Assembly: GCA_965276755.1 (NCBI GenBank)
Contig: OZ255625.1
Coordinates: 496,001 to 560,000 of the forward strand
Source: CAJCIS01 sp965276755
GTDB taxonomy: Bacteria > Pseudomonadota > Alphaproteobacteria > Acetobacterales > Acetobacteraceae
Length of the DNA: 64,000 nt
Direction of reading: 5' to 3'
Shown: positions 35,923-44,793 of the stretch, one piece after another
How the letters are laid out: every line of letters begins with the position of its first letter
Position numbering within the stretch: the first letter of the stretch is position 1
Made by a program: the position numbers and the translations under genes
Notes under the pieces: model-generated
Database searches by the model: none
What the model was told of the DNA's origin: nothing
Seen by the model: only the letters and a program-made list of their open reading frames with translations

Positions 35923-37163
35923 CAAGGCAGGACGCCCTCGGCCAATTGCAACCGCAGGCGCGCGGCATCCAGGTTCGTGCGAGCCTTGTCACGCTCGAAG
36001 GCGGCATCGAAGGCCAGCGCGTTGGCGCGCACCACCTCGATCAGCGGCATTTCGCCGGTGCGCCAGGCGCGCTCGATCTGTCCGCGCCGGGCTTCCAGCT
36101 CCGCCGCGGCGCGTTCGGCGGCGAGGCTGCCGCGCTCGGCACCCGCAAGTGCGGCCTGCGACTGCCTGATGCCGGTCAGCACCTCCCGCCGGGCCAGCGC
36201 GCGCTGCACCATGGCCTGCGTGGTTTGCTGCTCGGCCACCGCGCGGCGTGGCGCGTTGCGCGCCTCGGTCGCGAAGGAGAAGCGGACCACCACGCCTACG
36301 CGGGTGTCCCACCTGCTGCCGGGTTGTTTTTCGTTGATGCCCTGAAGGCCGATCTGCGGGTCGTCGCGGTTTTGCAGCCGCACGAGGTGTTCGTTGGCTT
36401 CCGCCGCGGCCACTTCCTGTTCGGCCGCGACGATGCGCGGGTGGCGGGCCAGCGGGTCGGCTTGCATTGCCACTGGCTTGGCAGGCGGCCGCGCATCGAG
36501 GCGGACCAGTGCCTCGCTGCCTGTCACCTCCGCCAGGGTGGCGCGCAAGGAGGCCAAATCCGTCTCGGCACTGCTGAGCGTGAGCGAGGCGCCCGCAGCA
36601 TCCGCATCGGCGGCAAGCGCGTCGCTCTGCGCAGCCTCGCCGACGCGAAAGCGCCTGGCCAGGTCGGCGGCCAATGCCCGGGAGGTCGCGAGCCGCCGTG
36701 CGGCGACGCGGCTTGCATTGTCGGCCAGCGCCGCCCGCGTGGCGAGGTCGAGCAGTTGCGATGCGAGCGCCAGGTGCGCCGCCTCGCCCGCGGCCTCGGC
36801 CGCAGCGCCCTCCGCGAGGGCCGTGTTCTGCGTCGCGGTGCCTTCGCCCGGCAGCCAGACCGGTGTGCTCAGCTCGACCTGCGTGGTGATGTAGTTTTCG
36901 TTGCTGCCCAGCACCTTGTCATTGACGTGGCTGCCGGTGAGAAAGGGGGCGTCAGGCACCAGGGCGCCGCCTGCGCGATAGCGGGCGGCGGCAACGTTTT
37001 GCCTGGCTGCGATCTCCTGGCGCTGGGGCAGGCGCGCCCAGGCATCGGCCACCATGTCGTGAAAGCTGCGCAGCTTCTGTTCCTGTGCCTGTGCTGCGGC
37101 TGTCAGCAGAACCGCGAACGCGGCGGCCGCCGATCGCGCCCTATATGCAGGTTGGCTCGTCAT
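35922..37163 (-). CDS. czcC: CzcC-type outer-membrane efflux channel (TolC family)
   Basis: 413 residues from ATG 37163, which places a signal peptide at the start (RSAAAAFAVLLTAAAQA-QE); an open frame to 37247 would bury it. Long Ala-rich helices (about 130-250, 310-413), with VELSTPVWLPGEG and RVGVVVRFSFATEARN at the strand segments, fit the duplicated TolC/CzcC fold. First gene of czcCBA. Two dyads precede it (37242-37260 and 37287-37311). Confidence 0.88.
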   Translation of the reverse strand: MTSQPAYRARSAAAAFAVLLTAAAQAQEQKLRSFHDMVADAWARLPQRQEIAARQNVAAARYRAGGALVPDAPFLTGSHVNDKVLGSNENYITTQVELSTPVWLPGEGTATQNTALAEGAAAEAAGEAAHLALASQLLDLATRAALADNASRVAARRLATSRALAADLARRFRVGEAAQSDALAADADAAGASLTLSSAETDLASLRATLAEVTGSEALVRLDARPPAKPVAMQADPLARHPRIVAAEQEVAAAEANEHLVRLQNRDDPQIGLQGINEKQPGSRWDTRVGVVVRFSFATEARNAPRRAVAEQQTTQAMVQRALARREVLTGIRQSQAALAGAERGSLAAERAAAELEARRGQIERAWRTGEMPLIEVVRANALAFDAAFERDKARTNLDAARLRLQLAEGVLP

Positions 37164-37241
37164 TGCGCCAAATGCCCCCCCTGCCCGCATAGGGCCGAAG
37201 CCGGCCATGTCGCCCGCCACGCGGGACAGCGCCGGCGGCCA

Positions 37242-37260
37242 CGCCATCTAGACGATGGCG
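37242..37260. promoter_or_regulatory. dyad in the czcC upstream region, candidate operator
   Basis: Perfect 7-bp arms CGCCATC-TAGAC-GATGGCG lie about 80 nt before the chosen czcC start. The size and spacing suit a dimeric metal-responsive regulator. No regulator of that class is seen nearby. Confidence 0.35.
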
Positions 37261-37286
37261 GACCACCCGAGTTGCGGCCAAACCCT

Positions 37287-37311
37287 GGTCAGCCGCGTAG
37301 AGCGGCTGACC
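37287..37311 (-). terminator. hairpin between the CadC-like gene and czcC
   Basis: Perfect 10-bp stem GGTCAGCCGC / GCGGCTGACC with a 5-nt loop, 25 nt after the regulator stop. The following T-run is weak (GGGTTTGG). Confidence 0.5.
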
Positions 37312-37335
37312 CCCGCGTCGGACGTTCAAGCGACC

Positions 37336-38865
37336 TCAATCGAATGGGCGGTCGAGATGCAGACGTGCCAGCATCCTTGCAAACGCAGCATTGGTTCTAA
37401 ACGGGCGCCATGCGGGGTCATTGAGCAGGAAGATCGCGCACTCATCGTGGCGGTCGATCGCCAGGCTGAGATAGCCGAGCGCCTGCGGCAAATCGCCGAG
37501 CAGCGCATAGGTGCTGGCGACATCGGCCGCCGAATTCGTTCCCGCCGCATAGCCGGCCAGCCGGGCATCCAGCAGAGCGCGCAGGAAGCCCGCCCGTCCG
37601 CCCGCTTGCTGTCCTTGCTGGGCCGCCAGCGCCACCGCCTCGCCGGCGCCGTCATGGCGCTGGCGCGCGTAGAGCAACTCTTCGCGCAGATAGCCCACAT
37701 CATCCCCGCGCGCGAAGGCTATATCGGCGAGGTAGTGGTGAGTGGAAAGAAAGCCCGGCGCCTGGATCGCCAAGGCATCCAGCACCGCGATCGCCTCCTT
37801 GACCCTGCCGCCGTTGAACAGGATGAGCCCGCGGTCCGCGCGTATGGCCACTGAATTGGGATCGAGCTCCAGCGCCCGCTCAATCTGCGCCAGCGCAGGG
37901 TCGTGCGCGCCGAGCGCGTCCAGAGAGGTGGCATACCAGTGGTGGATTGCCGCATTGTCCGGCGCCAATTGCAGGGCGCGGTCGTATTCGCGCCGCGCTT
38001 CGGCGAAGTTCCAATCCCCCCAGAAGAGCGCGAAGGCATAGGCCGCATGCGCCGTCGCCAGATCAGGCTGCAGGGCGATTGCCCGTGTCGCCGCGCCCTT
38101 GGCCAGCGCGTAGGCCTGGGTCGCTGGCATGGCGGTGAATTCGGGCAGCAAATTGTAACAGCTCGCAAGCCCTGCCTCGGCCTGGGCGTAGTCAGGGTCC
38201 AGGCGCAGGGCGGCGGTGAACTCCTCCACGGCGTGGGACAGCGAGGCGGGTGTGCGCTCGGACCAATCCTGCAGTCCCTTCATGTAGAGCGCCCGGGCCT
38301 GCGGCGGCACTGGTGGCGGCGATCGGACCGGCCGGTCCGGCCGCGTGACGGCAAAGGTCAGCAACAGCAGGCAGCCTCCCGCTGCCGTGACCAGGAGCCA
38401 CCGCGGCAATTTTGCGGTTGCGCTTGCAACAGCCATCGCCGGTGTGGCCAGCACCCCCGCCGCCGGTGGTGCAATTGCAGGTGCGGCTGGCATAGCCGCC
38501 GCCGGCGCCAGGTCGGACCGATCCTGCACGGTGACAGGCGCGTCCAGCCGGTAGCCCTGCCCATGCACGGTGCGGATCAATTTGTGATCGCCATCGCCAA
38601 GCGCTGCGCGCAGTCGGCCGACGCATTTGGTTAGGCTCGCTTCCGTGACGATGCGTCCGGCCCAGAGCGTGTCGAGCAGTTCCTCCTTGCTGACCATCTC
38701 CCCGCCACGCGACAGCAGCAGAGCCAGCAAGGCGCGCGGCTGTTGTTCTATTTCGACGGAAATGCCGTTGACGGTCAGCCGCTGCGCGGCGGCATCGAAG
38801 CACGCATCGCCGAACTGTTGCACGCGCCCAGGTTGCGGCGCGCGCCAAAGCCCGCTACCGTCCAT
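37336..38865 (-). CDS. CadC-like membrane transcriptional regulator with TPR sensor
   Basis: 509 residues from ATG 38865 (ATG 38886 possible; the open frame runs to 38979). An N-terminal OmpR/PhoB-type winged helix (QQPRALLALLLSRGGEMVSKEELLDTLW ... LIRTVHGQGYRL, about 20-110), an Ala/Pro linker, one TM helix (LPRWLLVTAAGGCLLLLTFAV, about 155-175), then a periplasmic TPR array (AALRLDPDYAQAEAGLAS; RALELDPNSVAIRADRG). This is the CadC/ToxR one-component layout. The divergent exported beta-propeller gene or the downstream czcCBA are the obvious targets. Confidence 0.85.
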   Translation of the reverse strand: MDGSGLWRAPQPGRVQQFGDACFDAAAQRLTVNGISVEIEQQPRALLALLLSRGGEMVSKEELLDTLWAGRIVTEASLTKCVGRLRAALGDGDHKLIRTVHGQGYRLDAPVTVQDRSDLAPAAAMPAAPAIAPPAAGVLATPAMAVASATAKLPRWLLVTAAGGCLLLLTFAVTRPDRPVRSPPPVPPQARALYMKGLQDWSERTPASLSHAVEEFTAALRLDPDYAQAEAGLASCYNLLPEFTAMPATQAYALAKGAATRAIALQPDLATAHAAYAFALFWGDWNFAEARREYDRALQLAPDNAAIHHWYATSLDALGAHDPALAQIERALELDPNSVAIRADRGLILFNGGRVKEAIAVLDALAIQAPGFLSTHHYLADIAFARGDDVGYLREELLYARQRHDGAGEAVALAAQQGQQAGGRAGFLRALLDARLAGYAAGTNSAADVASTYALLGDLPQALGYLSLAIDRHDECAIFLLNDPAWRPFRTNAAFARMLARLHLDRPFD

Positions 38866-39008
38866 GACGTGCCCGCCGCGTAGCATTACAAACCAGCGGC
38901 AAGCACCGCGCCATCCTTCGCAAACCTCTTCTGGCCCTCGCACCTCTACCACACGGGCTGCGGCCCCGCACGCACGCATATTCGCCCCAAGCGATACGTG
39001 TTTTTCAG

Positions 39009-39032
39009 ATTTCGTCCGTAAAAGTCCGAAAT
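39009..39032. promoter_or_regulatory. inverted repeat in the divergent regulator/propeller promoter region
   Basis: ATTTCG and CGAAAT half-sites are separated by 12 nt, in a locally A/T-richer part of the 254-bp divergent region. A possible operator; chance occurrence cannot be excluded. Confidence 0.3.
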
Positions 39033-39119
39033 GCGTCAGGATTTCCGCGTGTCATTGGCCGACAGCAGGTCCCGGGGGCCCAACCGCCTTCCCGCTTTCA
39101 GCCAAGGTAACATCGACTC

Positions 39120-40418
39120 ATGAACCGACCTCTTCGTGCGGCCGCTCCGCTCGCCATGATCCTGACAGGGGTGGTGCTAACCGCGTCCGCCATCGCGGCC
39201 AACGCGCCACAGGGTGGTGCTGTCAACTGGCCTCAAGCCGACCTGGACCCGGCGCATACAGGCTTCAACGCCAAGGAGAAGACGATCAGCCGCAAGAACG
39301 TCGGCAGCCTGACGCAGAAATGGATGGCGGGGACTGATGGTGCACAGATCTATGCCCAGCCGGTCGAGATGAACGGCGTCGTTTATGCTCTGTCGGACCA
39401 GGGCACTCTCTACGCCATCAATGCCGCCTCGGGCCAGGTGCAGTGGAAAGTCGCCGCAGGATTAACCTTTAACTATGGCATTGCAGTCCAGGCGGTTATT
39501 GTGAACAAAGGGCTTGTCTATAGTCCTTGCAAGGTGGATAGCGACGGGGGCCAGTATGGCGGCCATTATGGCATCTGCGCCTACAAGGCCACGACCGGCG
39601 CGCTTGTCTGGAGCTATATAGAAACGACGCTGAATGGACAGCCAGACGACTGCACGCTTTCCTCAGCACCCGTTCTGTCCGGTAATCGCCTGTTCTTTGG
39701 AATTGAACTAGCCGGCTGCTGCAGCAATATGACGGCAGTCGACGCTGCGACCGGGGCTTTCGTCTGGTCTGGGTCGGAGCCGGAATTTCCCGGCGAGACG
39801 GCACCAGCCGCCGCCGACGGCATGATTTTCAGCGAGTATAATGGCGGCAACGGCTATGAGATCTGCGCGCTGTCTCAGGCAACCGGCGCCACAGCCTGGT
39901 GCAGCGCGCCCTATGGCGATTTCAATCAAAACGTGACGGTTGCGGGTGGCCTGGTGTTGTTCGAAACGGGCCTTACTGATGGCAGCGGGAACACCCAACT
40001 GAACGCATTGAGCGAAAAGACAGGCAGTGTCGTCTGGCAGGAGACGATCACGGGCTCGGATGGTGACGGATCGCCTGCGCCGGCCGTGGCGCACGGGATT
40101 GCCTATTTTTCCAGCGGGAGTAACGGCTACAATTCCCTTTACGCGGTTGACCTAAAAACCGGCGCACAAGTGTGGATATACTCGGGCGGCGCAGCCGGCT
40201 ACCTGGCATCGGGCGCGTCGGTCGCCAACGGCGTCGTTTACGCGCTGTGCGACAGGGGAGGCAACGGCGGGCAATGCGCCTTTGACGCAAAAACCGGCGC
40301 CGTGCTGCTCAGCGAGGGCAACGTCCAGGATGAGTATGGCGGACCGGCGCCCATCGTGGTGAATGGCGCGGAGATCTACGTCTGCGGCGCCAGCAATCTT
40401 TGCGATTCGGCACCATAA
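39120..40418 (+). CDS. exported PQQ-like beta-propeller protein
   Basis: 432 residues; signal peptide (LAMILTGVVLTASAIAANA) and repeated PQQ/WD-like blades: GVVYALSDQGTLYAINAASGQVQWK, AYKATTGALVWSY, TAVDAATGAFVWSG, NALSEKTGSVVWQ and YAVDLKTGAQVWIY. Several cysteines, including a CC pair, suggest disulfides. Dehydrogenase catalytic features are not evident at this length, so binding or scaffold is more likely than a quinoprotein enzyme. Divergent from the CadC-like regulator. Confidence 0.8.
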   Translation: MNRPLRAAAPLAMILTGVVLTASAIAANAPQGGAVNWPQADLDPAHTGFNAKEKTISRKNVGSLTQKWMAGTDGAQIYAQPVEMNGVVYALSDQGTLYAINAASGQVQWKVAAGLTFNYGIAVQAVIVNKGLVYSPCKVDSDGGQYGGHYGICAYKATTGALVWSYIETTLNGQPDDCTLSSAPVLSGNRLFFGIELAGCCSNMTAVDAATGAFVWSGSEPEFPGETAPAAADGMIFSEYNGGNGYEICALSQATGATAWCSAPYGDFNQNVTVAGGLVLFETGLTDGSGNTQLNALSEKTGSVVWQETITGSDGDGSPAPAVAHGIAYFSSGSNGYNSLYAVDLKTGAQVWIYSGGAAGYLASGASVANGVVYALCDRGGNGGQCAFDAKTGAVLLSEGNVQDEYGGPAPIVVNGAEIYVCGASNLCDSAP

Positions 40419-40455
40419 CATACCCAGTCACGTCAGACAAAACGAAGACGGCCGG

Positions 40456-40490
40456 TTTGGGGGGGCAGGCACTGCTCCCCCAAATTTTTT
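40456..40490. terminator. Rho-independent terminator of family A type
   Basis: A 13-bp stem (TTTGGGGGGGCAG / CTGCTCCCCCAAA, one G-T wobble) with a GCA loop is followed by six T. It serves the beta-propeller gene; the facing ku stop is at 40501. This copy shows that family A can be a true terminator. Confidence 0.8.
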
Positions 40491-40500
40491 ACCCGATACT

Positions 40501-41367
40501 TCAGCTTGCCTTTTTTGAGGTCTTGCGCGTTGCCGGTTTCATGGCGGACTTGGAAGGTGTTTTTTCCGCGGCCTTGCCGCCCGACCCGCTCTCCTGCCCC
40601 AAACTCCGCCGCAGCGCCGCCATCAAGTCGACCACGTTCCCCTGGGGTGCCTCGCGCTCCGCATCCTTCGGCTGCACACCCTTCACCTTCGCTTCGATCA
40701 CCGCGCGCAGGCGCGTCTCATACCGATCCTCCATATCCGCCGGATCGAATGGCTTGGTCTGCCGGTCGATCAGCATGCGCGCCAGCTTGATCATTTCCTC
40801 GTCCGGCGCATCGTCCGGCACGGACATGAACAGCGACTTTGGATTGGTAATCTCGCGCTCCTCGTAGAGCGAATGGGCGACCAGGCCGTTTTCCATCGGC
40901 ATGATTGCCACCGCCCGCTCACGCTTGGCCATCACCACGCGCGAGAGGGCCACGCGCCCGGTCTGCGCGATCGCGTCCCGCAAAACGACATAGACGTCCT
41001 GTCCCGCCTTGCCATCGGGCGCCATGTAATAGGGCGTATTGAAATACACCGGATCGATCGCCTCGCGCTCGACAAATTTTTCAACCACCATCGTGCCGTT
41101 GCTCTCGATGCGCGCGCGCTCGAAATCCTCGTCCTCAAGAATGACGTACTGGTCTTTTTCGAATTCATAGCCGCGCGCCAAGTCGCGCCGCTGCAGCGGC
41201 TCCTCTGTCTCGGCGTCTTGGGTGATCGTGCGCACCCGGTTGCCCGTCTTTGGATTGATGAAGTGGAAATGCAGATTGCTGCTCTCGCGATGCGCGGTGT
41301 ACAGCGCCACGGGGCAGGAGACTAGCGCCAGGCGCAAATGGCCGCGCCAGATGGGACGATCAGCCAA
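40501..41367 (-). CDS. ku: Ku, prokaryotic NHEJ end-binding protein
   Basis: 288 residues from TTG 41367, chosen because AAGGA lies 8 nt upstream and the family starts near ADRPIWRGHLRL; the frame further upstream is family A repeat. Ku core motifs: LALVSCPVALYTA, HFINPKTGNRV, RRDLARGYEFEKDQYVILEDEDF and ERYVNTPYY-like YFNTPYYMAPDG. The C-terminus is lysine-rich (KTPSKSAMKPATRKTSKKA), a DNA-binding extension. It recruits LigD to double-strand breaks; ligD is not in the window. Divergent from pyrC across a paired family A element. Confidence 0.93.
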   Translation of the reverse strand: MADRPIWRGHLRLALVSCPVALYTAHRESSNLHFHFINPKTGNRVRTITQDAETEEPLQRRDLARGYEFEKDQYVILEDEDFERARIESNGTMVVEKFVEREAIDPVYFNTPYYMAPDGKAGQDVYVVLRDAIAQTGRVALSRVVMAKRERAVAIMPMENGLVAHSLYEEREITNPKSLFMSVPDDAPDEEMIKLARMLIDRQTKPFDPADMEDRYETRLRAVIEAKVKGVQPKDAEREAPQGNVVDLMAALRRSLGQESGSGGKAAEKTPSKSAMKPATRKTSKKAS

Positions 41368-41390
41368 AAGAAAGGTCCTTAAGCAGAAGA

Positions 41391-41496
41391 ACTGAGGGGG
41401 ATGTGCCATCCCCCCCAGACCCCCCGTCCTTTGTTGAGACGAGGCCCCAAAATCGACGGGGGGTCTGGGGGGGATGGCACATCCCCCTCAGCCTTA
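41391..41496. repeat. family A head-to-head pair between ku and pyrC
   Basis: Two near-perfect halves flank the spacer TTGTTGAGACGAGGCCCCAA. It occupies nearly all of the 145 bp between divergent start codons. Confidence 0.8.
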
Positions 41497-41512
41497 TCAT
41501 TATGACCGCCCC

Positions 41513-42829
41513 ATGCACCACGACCTTCTTATCCGCCGCGGCACCGTCATCCTCCCCTGGGGCAAGGCGCAAACCGATATCGGCGCCACCGCCGGCCGCA
41601 TCACCACCCTGCACGCCCAAGCGTCCGACACGGCCGAGACTGTCTTCGATGCACAGCACCTCCACGTCCTGCCCGGCCTGATCGATCCGCACGTCCACCT
41701 GCGCGATCCGGGTGATGCCGCCGTCGAATCCATCCCCACCGGCACCCGCGCCGCGGTCCTGGGCGGGCTGGCAACGGTCTTCGACATGCCCAATACCGCT
41801 CTGCCGATCGTGGACGCGGCAAGCATCGCCTGGAAGCAAGCCTACGTCCCTGGCCACGCCTGGTGCGATGTCGGCCTCTACATTGGCGCCACCAAGCAGA
41901 ATGCCGAGGCGCTCGGCGCACTGGAAACACTGCCCGGCATCTGCGCCATCAAGGTCTTTGCCGGCAGCACCACGGGCGACCTGCTCGTTGAGGACGACGC
42001 CACGATCGAGCGCGTTCTACGCCACGGCACCAGGCGTGTGGCCTTCCATTCGGAGGACGAATATCGCCTGCAAGCCCGCCGGCCCATGTTCACGTCAGGC
42101 ATGCCCTACGCCACGCACATGGAATGGCGGGACGAGGAGTGCGCGGCCCTCGGCACGCGCCGCATCGTCGCCCTGGCGCACAAGACGGGCCGCCCGATCC
42201 ACATCGTGCACGTCTCCACTGAGGCGGAATTCAACTTTCTTCCACAGCACCGAGACGTCGCCACCGCCGAAGTGCTGCTCAACCACCTGACCCAGATCGG
42301 CCCTGAGTGCTACGAGCGCCTGGGCGGCTACGCAGTCATGAACCCGCCCATCCGCGATCGCCGCCACTACGAGGCTGCCTGGCACGCGGTGCGCGAAGGG
42401 GTGGTCGACACGATCGGATCGGACCACGCGCCCCATTCGCGCGCGGCCAAGGAACGCCCCTGGCCCGAGGTAGCCGCCGGCCTGACCGGCGTGCAGACGC
42501 TTTTGCCGATCATGCTGGACCATGTGAACGCCGGCCGCCTGAGCCTCGGCCGCATGGTCGATCTGATGGCAGCCGGCCCCGCCCGCGTTTACGGCGCGCT
42601 GAACAAGGGCCGTATTACTGTCGGCTATGACGCGGATTTTTCGCTCGTCGATCTGGGCCTCAAGCGCCGCATCGAGGAGTCCTGGCTCGCCACGCCCGCC
42701 GGTTGGAGCCCGTTCACCGGCATGCAGGTCACGGGCTGGCCTATGGCGGTGTTTGTCCGGGGCAATCTGGTCATGTGCGGCGACGAAGTCCTAGGCACGC
42801 CCACCGGCCGCCTGGCGAGCTTCAAATAG
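41513..42829 (+). CDS. pyrC: dihydroorotase
   Basis: 438 residues from ATG 41513; a longer frame from 41474 would start inside the repeat. An amidohydrolase that closes carbamoyl-aspartate to dihydroorotate in pyrimidine synthesis. Metal ligands in GLIDPHVHLRDPG, the bridging lysine probably in CAIKVFAGSTTG, further His in RVAFHSEDE and IHIVHVSTEAE, and the catalytic Asp in GSDHAPHS. The class I (AllB-like) layout includes PGHAWCDVGLYIGA. No strong ribosome site is visible. Confidence 0.92.
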   Translation: MHHDLLIRRGTVILPWGKAQTDIGATAGRITTLHAQASDTAETVFDAQHLHVLPGLIDPHVHLRDPGDAAVESIPTGTRAAVLGGLATVFDMPNTALPIVDAASIAWKQAYVPGHAWCDVGLYIGATKQNAEALGALETLPGICAIKVFAGSTTGDLLVEDDATIERVLRHGTRRVAFHSEDEYRLQARRPMFTSGMPYATHMEWRDEECAALGTRRIVALAHKTGRPIHIVHVSTEAEFNFLPQHRDVATAEVLLNHLTQIGPECYERLGGYAVMNPPIRDRRHYEAAWHAVREGVVDTIGSDHAPHSRAAKERPWPEVAAGLTGVQTLLPIMLDHVNAGRLSLGRMVDLMAAGPARVYGALNKGRITVGYDADFSLVDLGLKRRIEESWLATPAGWSPFTGMQVTGWPMAVFVRGNLVMCGDEVLGTPTGRLASFK

Positions 42830-42831
42830 CG

Positions 42832-42874
42832 CCGGGGGGTCTGGGGGGAGTGGCTTCACTCCCCCCAGTCTTCT
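42832..42874. repeat. family A single half between pyrC and the SDR gene
   Basis: GGGGGGAGTG-GCTT-CACTCCCCCC: a perfect stem in which AGTG/CACT replaces the usual AATG/CATT, a compensatory change. Confidence 0.75.
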
Positions 42875-42886
42875 ATAGGAGTGCCC

Positions 42887-43813
42887 ATGCCAACCTGGAC
42901 CACCAGCCAAATCCCCGATCAGACCGGCCGGATCATCGTCATCACAGGCGCCACCAGCGGCCTCGGCCTGGCCTGCGCCCAGGCGCTGGCCGCCCGCAAT
43001 GCCGAGCTCGTCCTCGCCGTCCGCAACACCGTCAATGGCGAGACCATCGCCGGCGGCCTTCGCGCCAAGCACCCCGGTGCGAAGATCACGGTCAGCGAGC
43101 TGGATCTTGCCAGCTTGGCCTCGGTTGCCGCCTTTGCCGCCCGCGCGGACGGCACCCTGCCGCGCATCGACGTGCTGCTCAACAATGCGGGCCTGGGCGG
43201 CCAGCCCACCCGGCACGTCACCAAGGACGGGTTCGAGCAGCAGATCGGCACCAACCATCTCGGCCATTTCGCCCTGACAGCGCAGCTGATCCCCGCGCTG
43301 CTGCGTGCGCCCGCGCCTCGGGTGGTGCCCGTGGCCAGCATTGCCCACCGTCGCGGCCGCATCCACTGGGACGATCTGCAAAGCGAGCGGCCGTATGAGG
43401 GCCGCACCGCCTACAACCAATCCAAACTCGCCAATCTGATGTTCGGCCTGGAGCTCGCCGCGCGCGCCACCGAGCAGGGCTCGCGCCTGGCGAGCATCAC
43501 GGCGCATCCCGGCTTTGCCATGACCAATTTCATCAAGGCGACCGAGGTGCCTGGCTACCAGCAGGCCATGTTCAATTTGGCCGCCATGGTGCTTGGGCAA
43601 AGTGCCGAGGCGGGATCTTGGCCCTTGCTTTACGCCGCTTCCATGCCGGACGCGAAAAACGGCGAATATTGGGGGCCGGACGGCACCATGGAGTTGCGTG
43701 GACAACCCGCCATTGCGCGAGTTTGGCCGCATGCGCGCGATCGCGCCGATTGGCGGCGGCTGTGGTCTGTATCGGAAGAGTTGACGGGGCAGGTTTTTCC
43801 GGCGCTGGCGTAG
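42887..43813 (+). CDS. short-chain dehydrogenase/reductase, retinol-dehydrogenase-like
   Basis: 308 residues from ATG 42887 (TAGGAG 7 nt upstream). Rossmann NAD(P) site VITGATSGLGLA, NNAG motif in DVLLNNAGLGG, active-site YNQSK, and GTNHLGHFALT. The HPGFAMTNF and KNGEYWGPDG segments place it with WWOX/retinol-dehydrogenase-type SDRs. Substrate unknown. Confidence 0.9.
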   Translation: MPTWTTSQIPDQTGRIIVITGATSGLGLACAQALAARNAELVLAVRNTVNGETIAGGLRAKHPGAKITVSELDLASLASVAAFAARADGTLPRIDVLLNNAGLGGQPTRHVTKDGFEQQIGTNHLGHFALTAQLIPALLRAPAPRVVPVASIAHRRGRIHWDDLQSERPYEGRTAYNQSKLANLMFGLELAARATEQGSRLASITAHPGFAMTNFIKATEVPGYQQAMFNLAAMVLGQSAEAGSWPLLYAASMPDAKNGEYWGPDGTMELRGQPAIARVWPHARDRADWRRLWSVSEELTGQVFPALA

Positions 43814-43815
43814 GA

Positions 43816-43921
43816 AGGCTGGGGGAGATGTGCCATCCCCCCCAGACCCCCCGTCGTTATTTAAGGCGAGATCCCAAAATCGACGGGGGGTCTGGGGGGA
43901 TGGCACATCTCCCCCAGCTTA
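43816..43921. repeat. family A head-to-head pair 3' of the SDR gene
   Basis: Two halves around spacer ATTTAAGGCGAGATCCCAAA, starting directly after the SDR stop and ending about 40 nt before the histidine-kinase-like gene. Confidence 0.8.
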
Positions 43922-43959
43922 CTTACCTAGCGTAAAACTTTGTCCCGCATCATGACGCA

Positions 43960-44715
43960 ATGCCCGCGCTGCTGCCCCTCACGTTGGCTACCACGACCGC
44001 AATGCTCGGCCTTGCCGCGGCACTGGCCCGCATGCTATGGCAAGACCGCGCCAGGCGGCAGATCCATGCCACCGAGCGCGCCGCGTGGCACGACCTCGTT
44101 CGCCTCAGCCGCCTGACCGCCGGCGATCTGCGTGGGCTCGCGCTCTCCCTGCTTGGTCAAGCCCAGCTCGCCGCCGAGCCGCAGCGTGCCTTTCTGCTCG
44201 GCGCCGAGGCCGCACTGCTCGATCTGACCGAGGCCTTGGTCCGTCAGACCGATAATCCAGGCAAGCAGATGGTGGTCAAGCGCGAACGCGTGGTCCTCGC
44301 ACCTGCCGTGGAATTCGCAGTCGGGCGCGTGGCCAGTCAACTCGGCCCGGGGCGGCGGGACTGGCGCCTCTCGCCCCAACTGGGCCAAACTGAATTGCTG
44401 GCCGACAAGCGCGCGCTTCACCAGATCCTGCTGCGCGTGCTGAGCAGCGCGGCACTCGCCACGAGCGAGGGTGACTGCATCGAAATATCGGCCGATATGG
44501 CCGGTGACGGGTGGGTCATTCTTGTTCAGGATGAGGGCGCGGGACTGCCGGTGAGCAAGGTGGCCGGGCAGGGGCGCGATACGCGCGGTTTGGGCGTCGG
44601 TTTGACACTCGCGCATGGGCTGATGCAGGCGCATGGTGGGACGCTGACGATTGAGTCGACGGCTGGGGTTGGGAGCAGGGCCCGGCTGTATTTCCCCAGC
44701 GAAGAAACAAAATAA
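43960..44715 (+). CDS. degenerate histidine kinase-like protein
   Basis: 251 residues. One N-terminal TM (about 2-24), then a dimerisation-type helix TAGDLRGLALSLLGQAQL where the phospho-accepting His of an HxLRxPL-type box appears to be Gly. The HATPase part lacks the N-box Asn (LHQILLRVLSSAA) but keeps DEGAG, RGLGVGLTLAHGLMQAHGG and a VGSRARLYFP end. It may be an inactive or scaffold kinase, or resemble HPt proteins of the ChpT type that derive from kinases. No response regulator is adjacent. Confidence 0.65.
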   Translation: MPALLPLTLATTTAMLGLAAALARMLWQDRARRQIHATERAAWHDLVRLSRLTAGDLRGLALSLLGQAQLAAEPQRAFLLGAEAALLDLTEALVRQTDNPGKQMVVKRERVVLAPAVEFAVGRVASQLGPGRRDWRLSPQLGQTELLADKRALHQILLRVLSSAALATSEGDCIEISADMAGDGWVILVQDEGAGLPVSKVAGQGRDTRGLGVGLTLAHGLMQAHGGTLTIESTAGVGSRARLYFPSEETK

Positions 44716-44733
44716 AGGCGGGGGTTCGGGGGG

Positions 44734-44772
44734 TTGGGCGGAAGCCGTCGGCGCATGCGCCGACCCGCCCAA
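44734..44772. terminator. large hairpin between convergent genes
   Basis: An outer stem TTGGGCGG/CCGCCCAA encloses the perfect palindrome GTCGGCGCATGCGCCGAC (44747-44764). A degenerate family A G-run (44718-44735) abuts it. Probably a bidirectional terminator. Confidence 0.6.
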
Positions 44773-44793
44773 GGCACGGTCCACCCAACTCTT

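Noticed and set aside
41474..41512. upstream start for pyrC giving MAHPPQ
   Set aside because: Those codons are family A repeat sequence, and the same peptide arises before ku on the other strand; the family N-terminus begins at ATG 41513.
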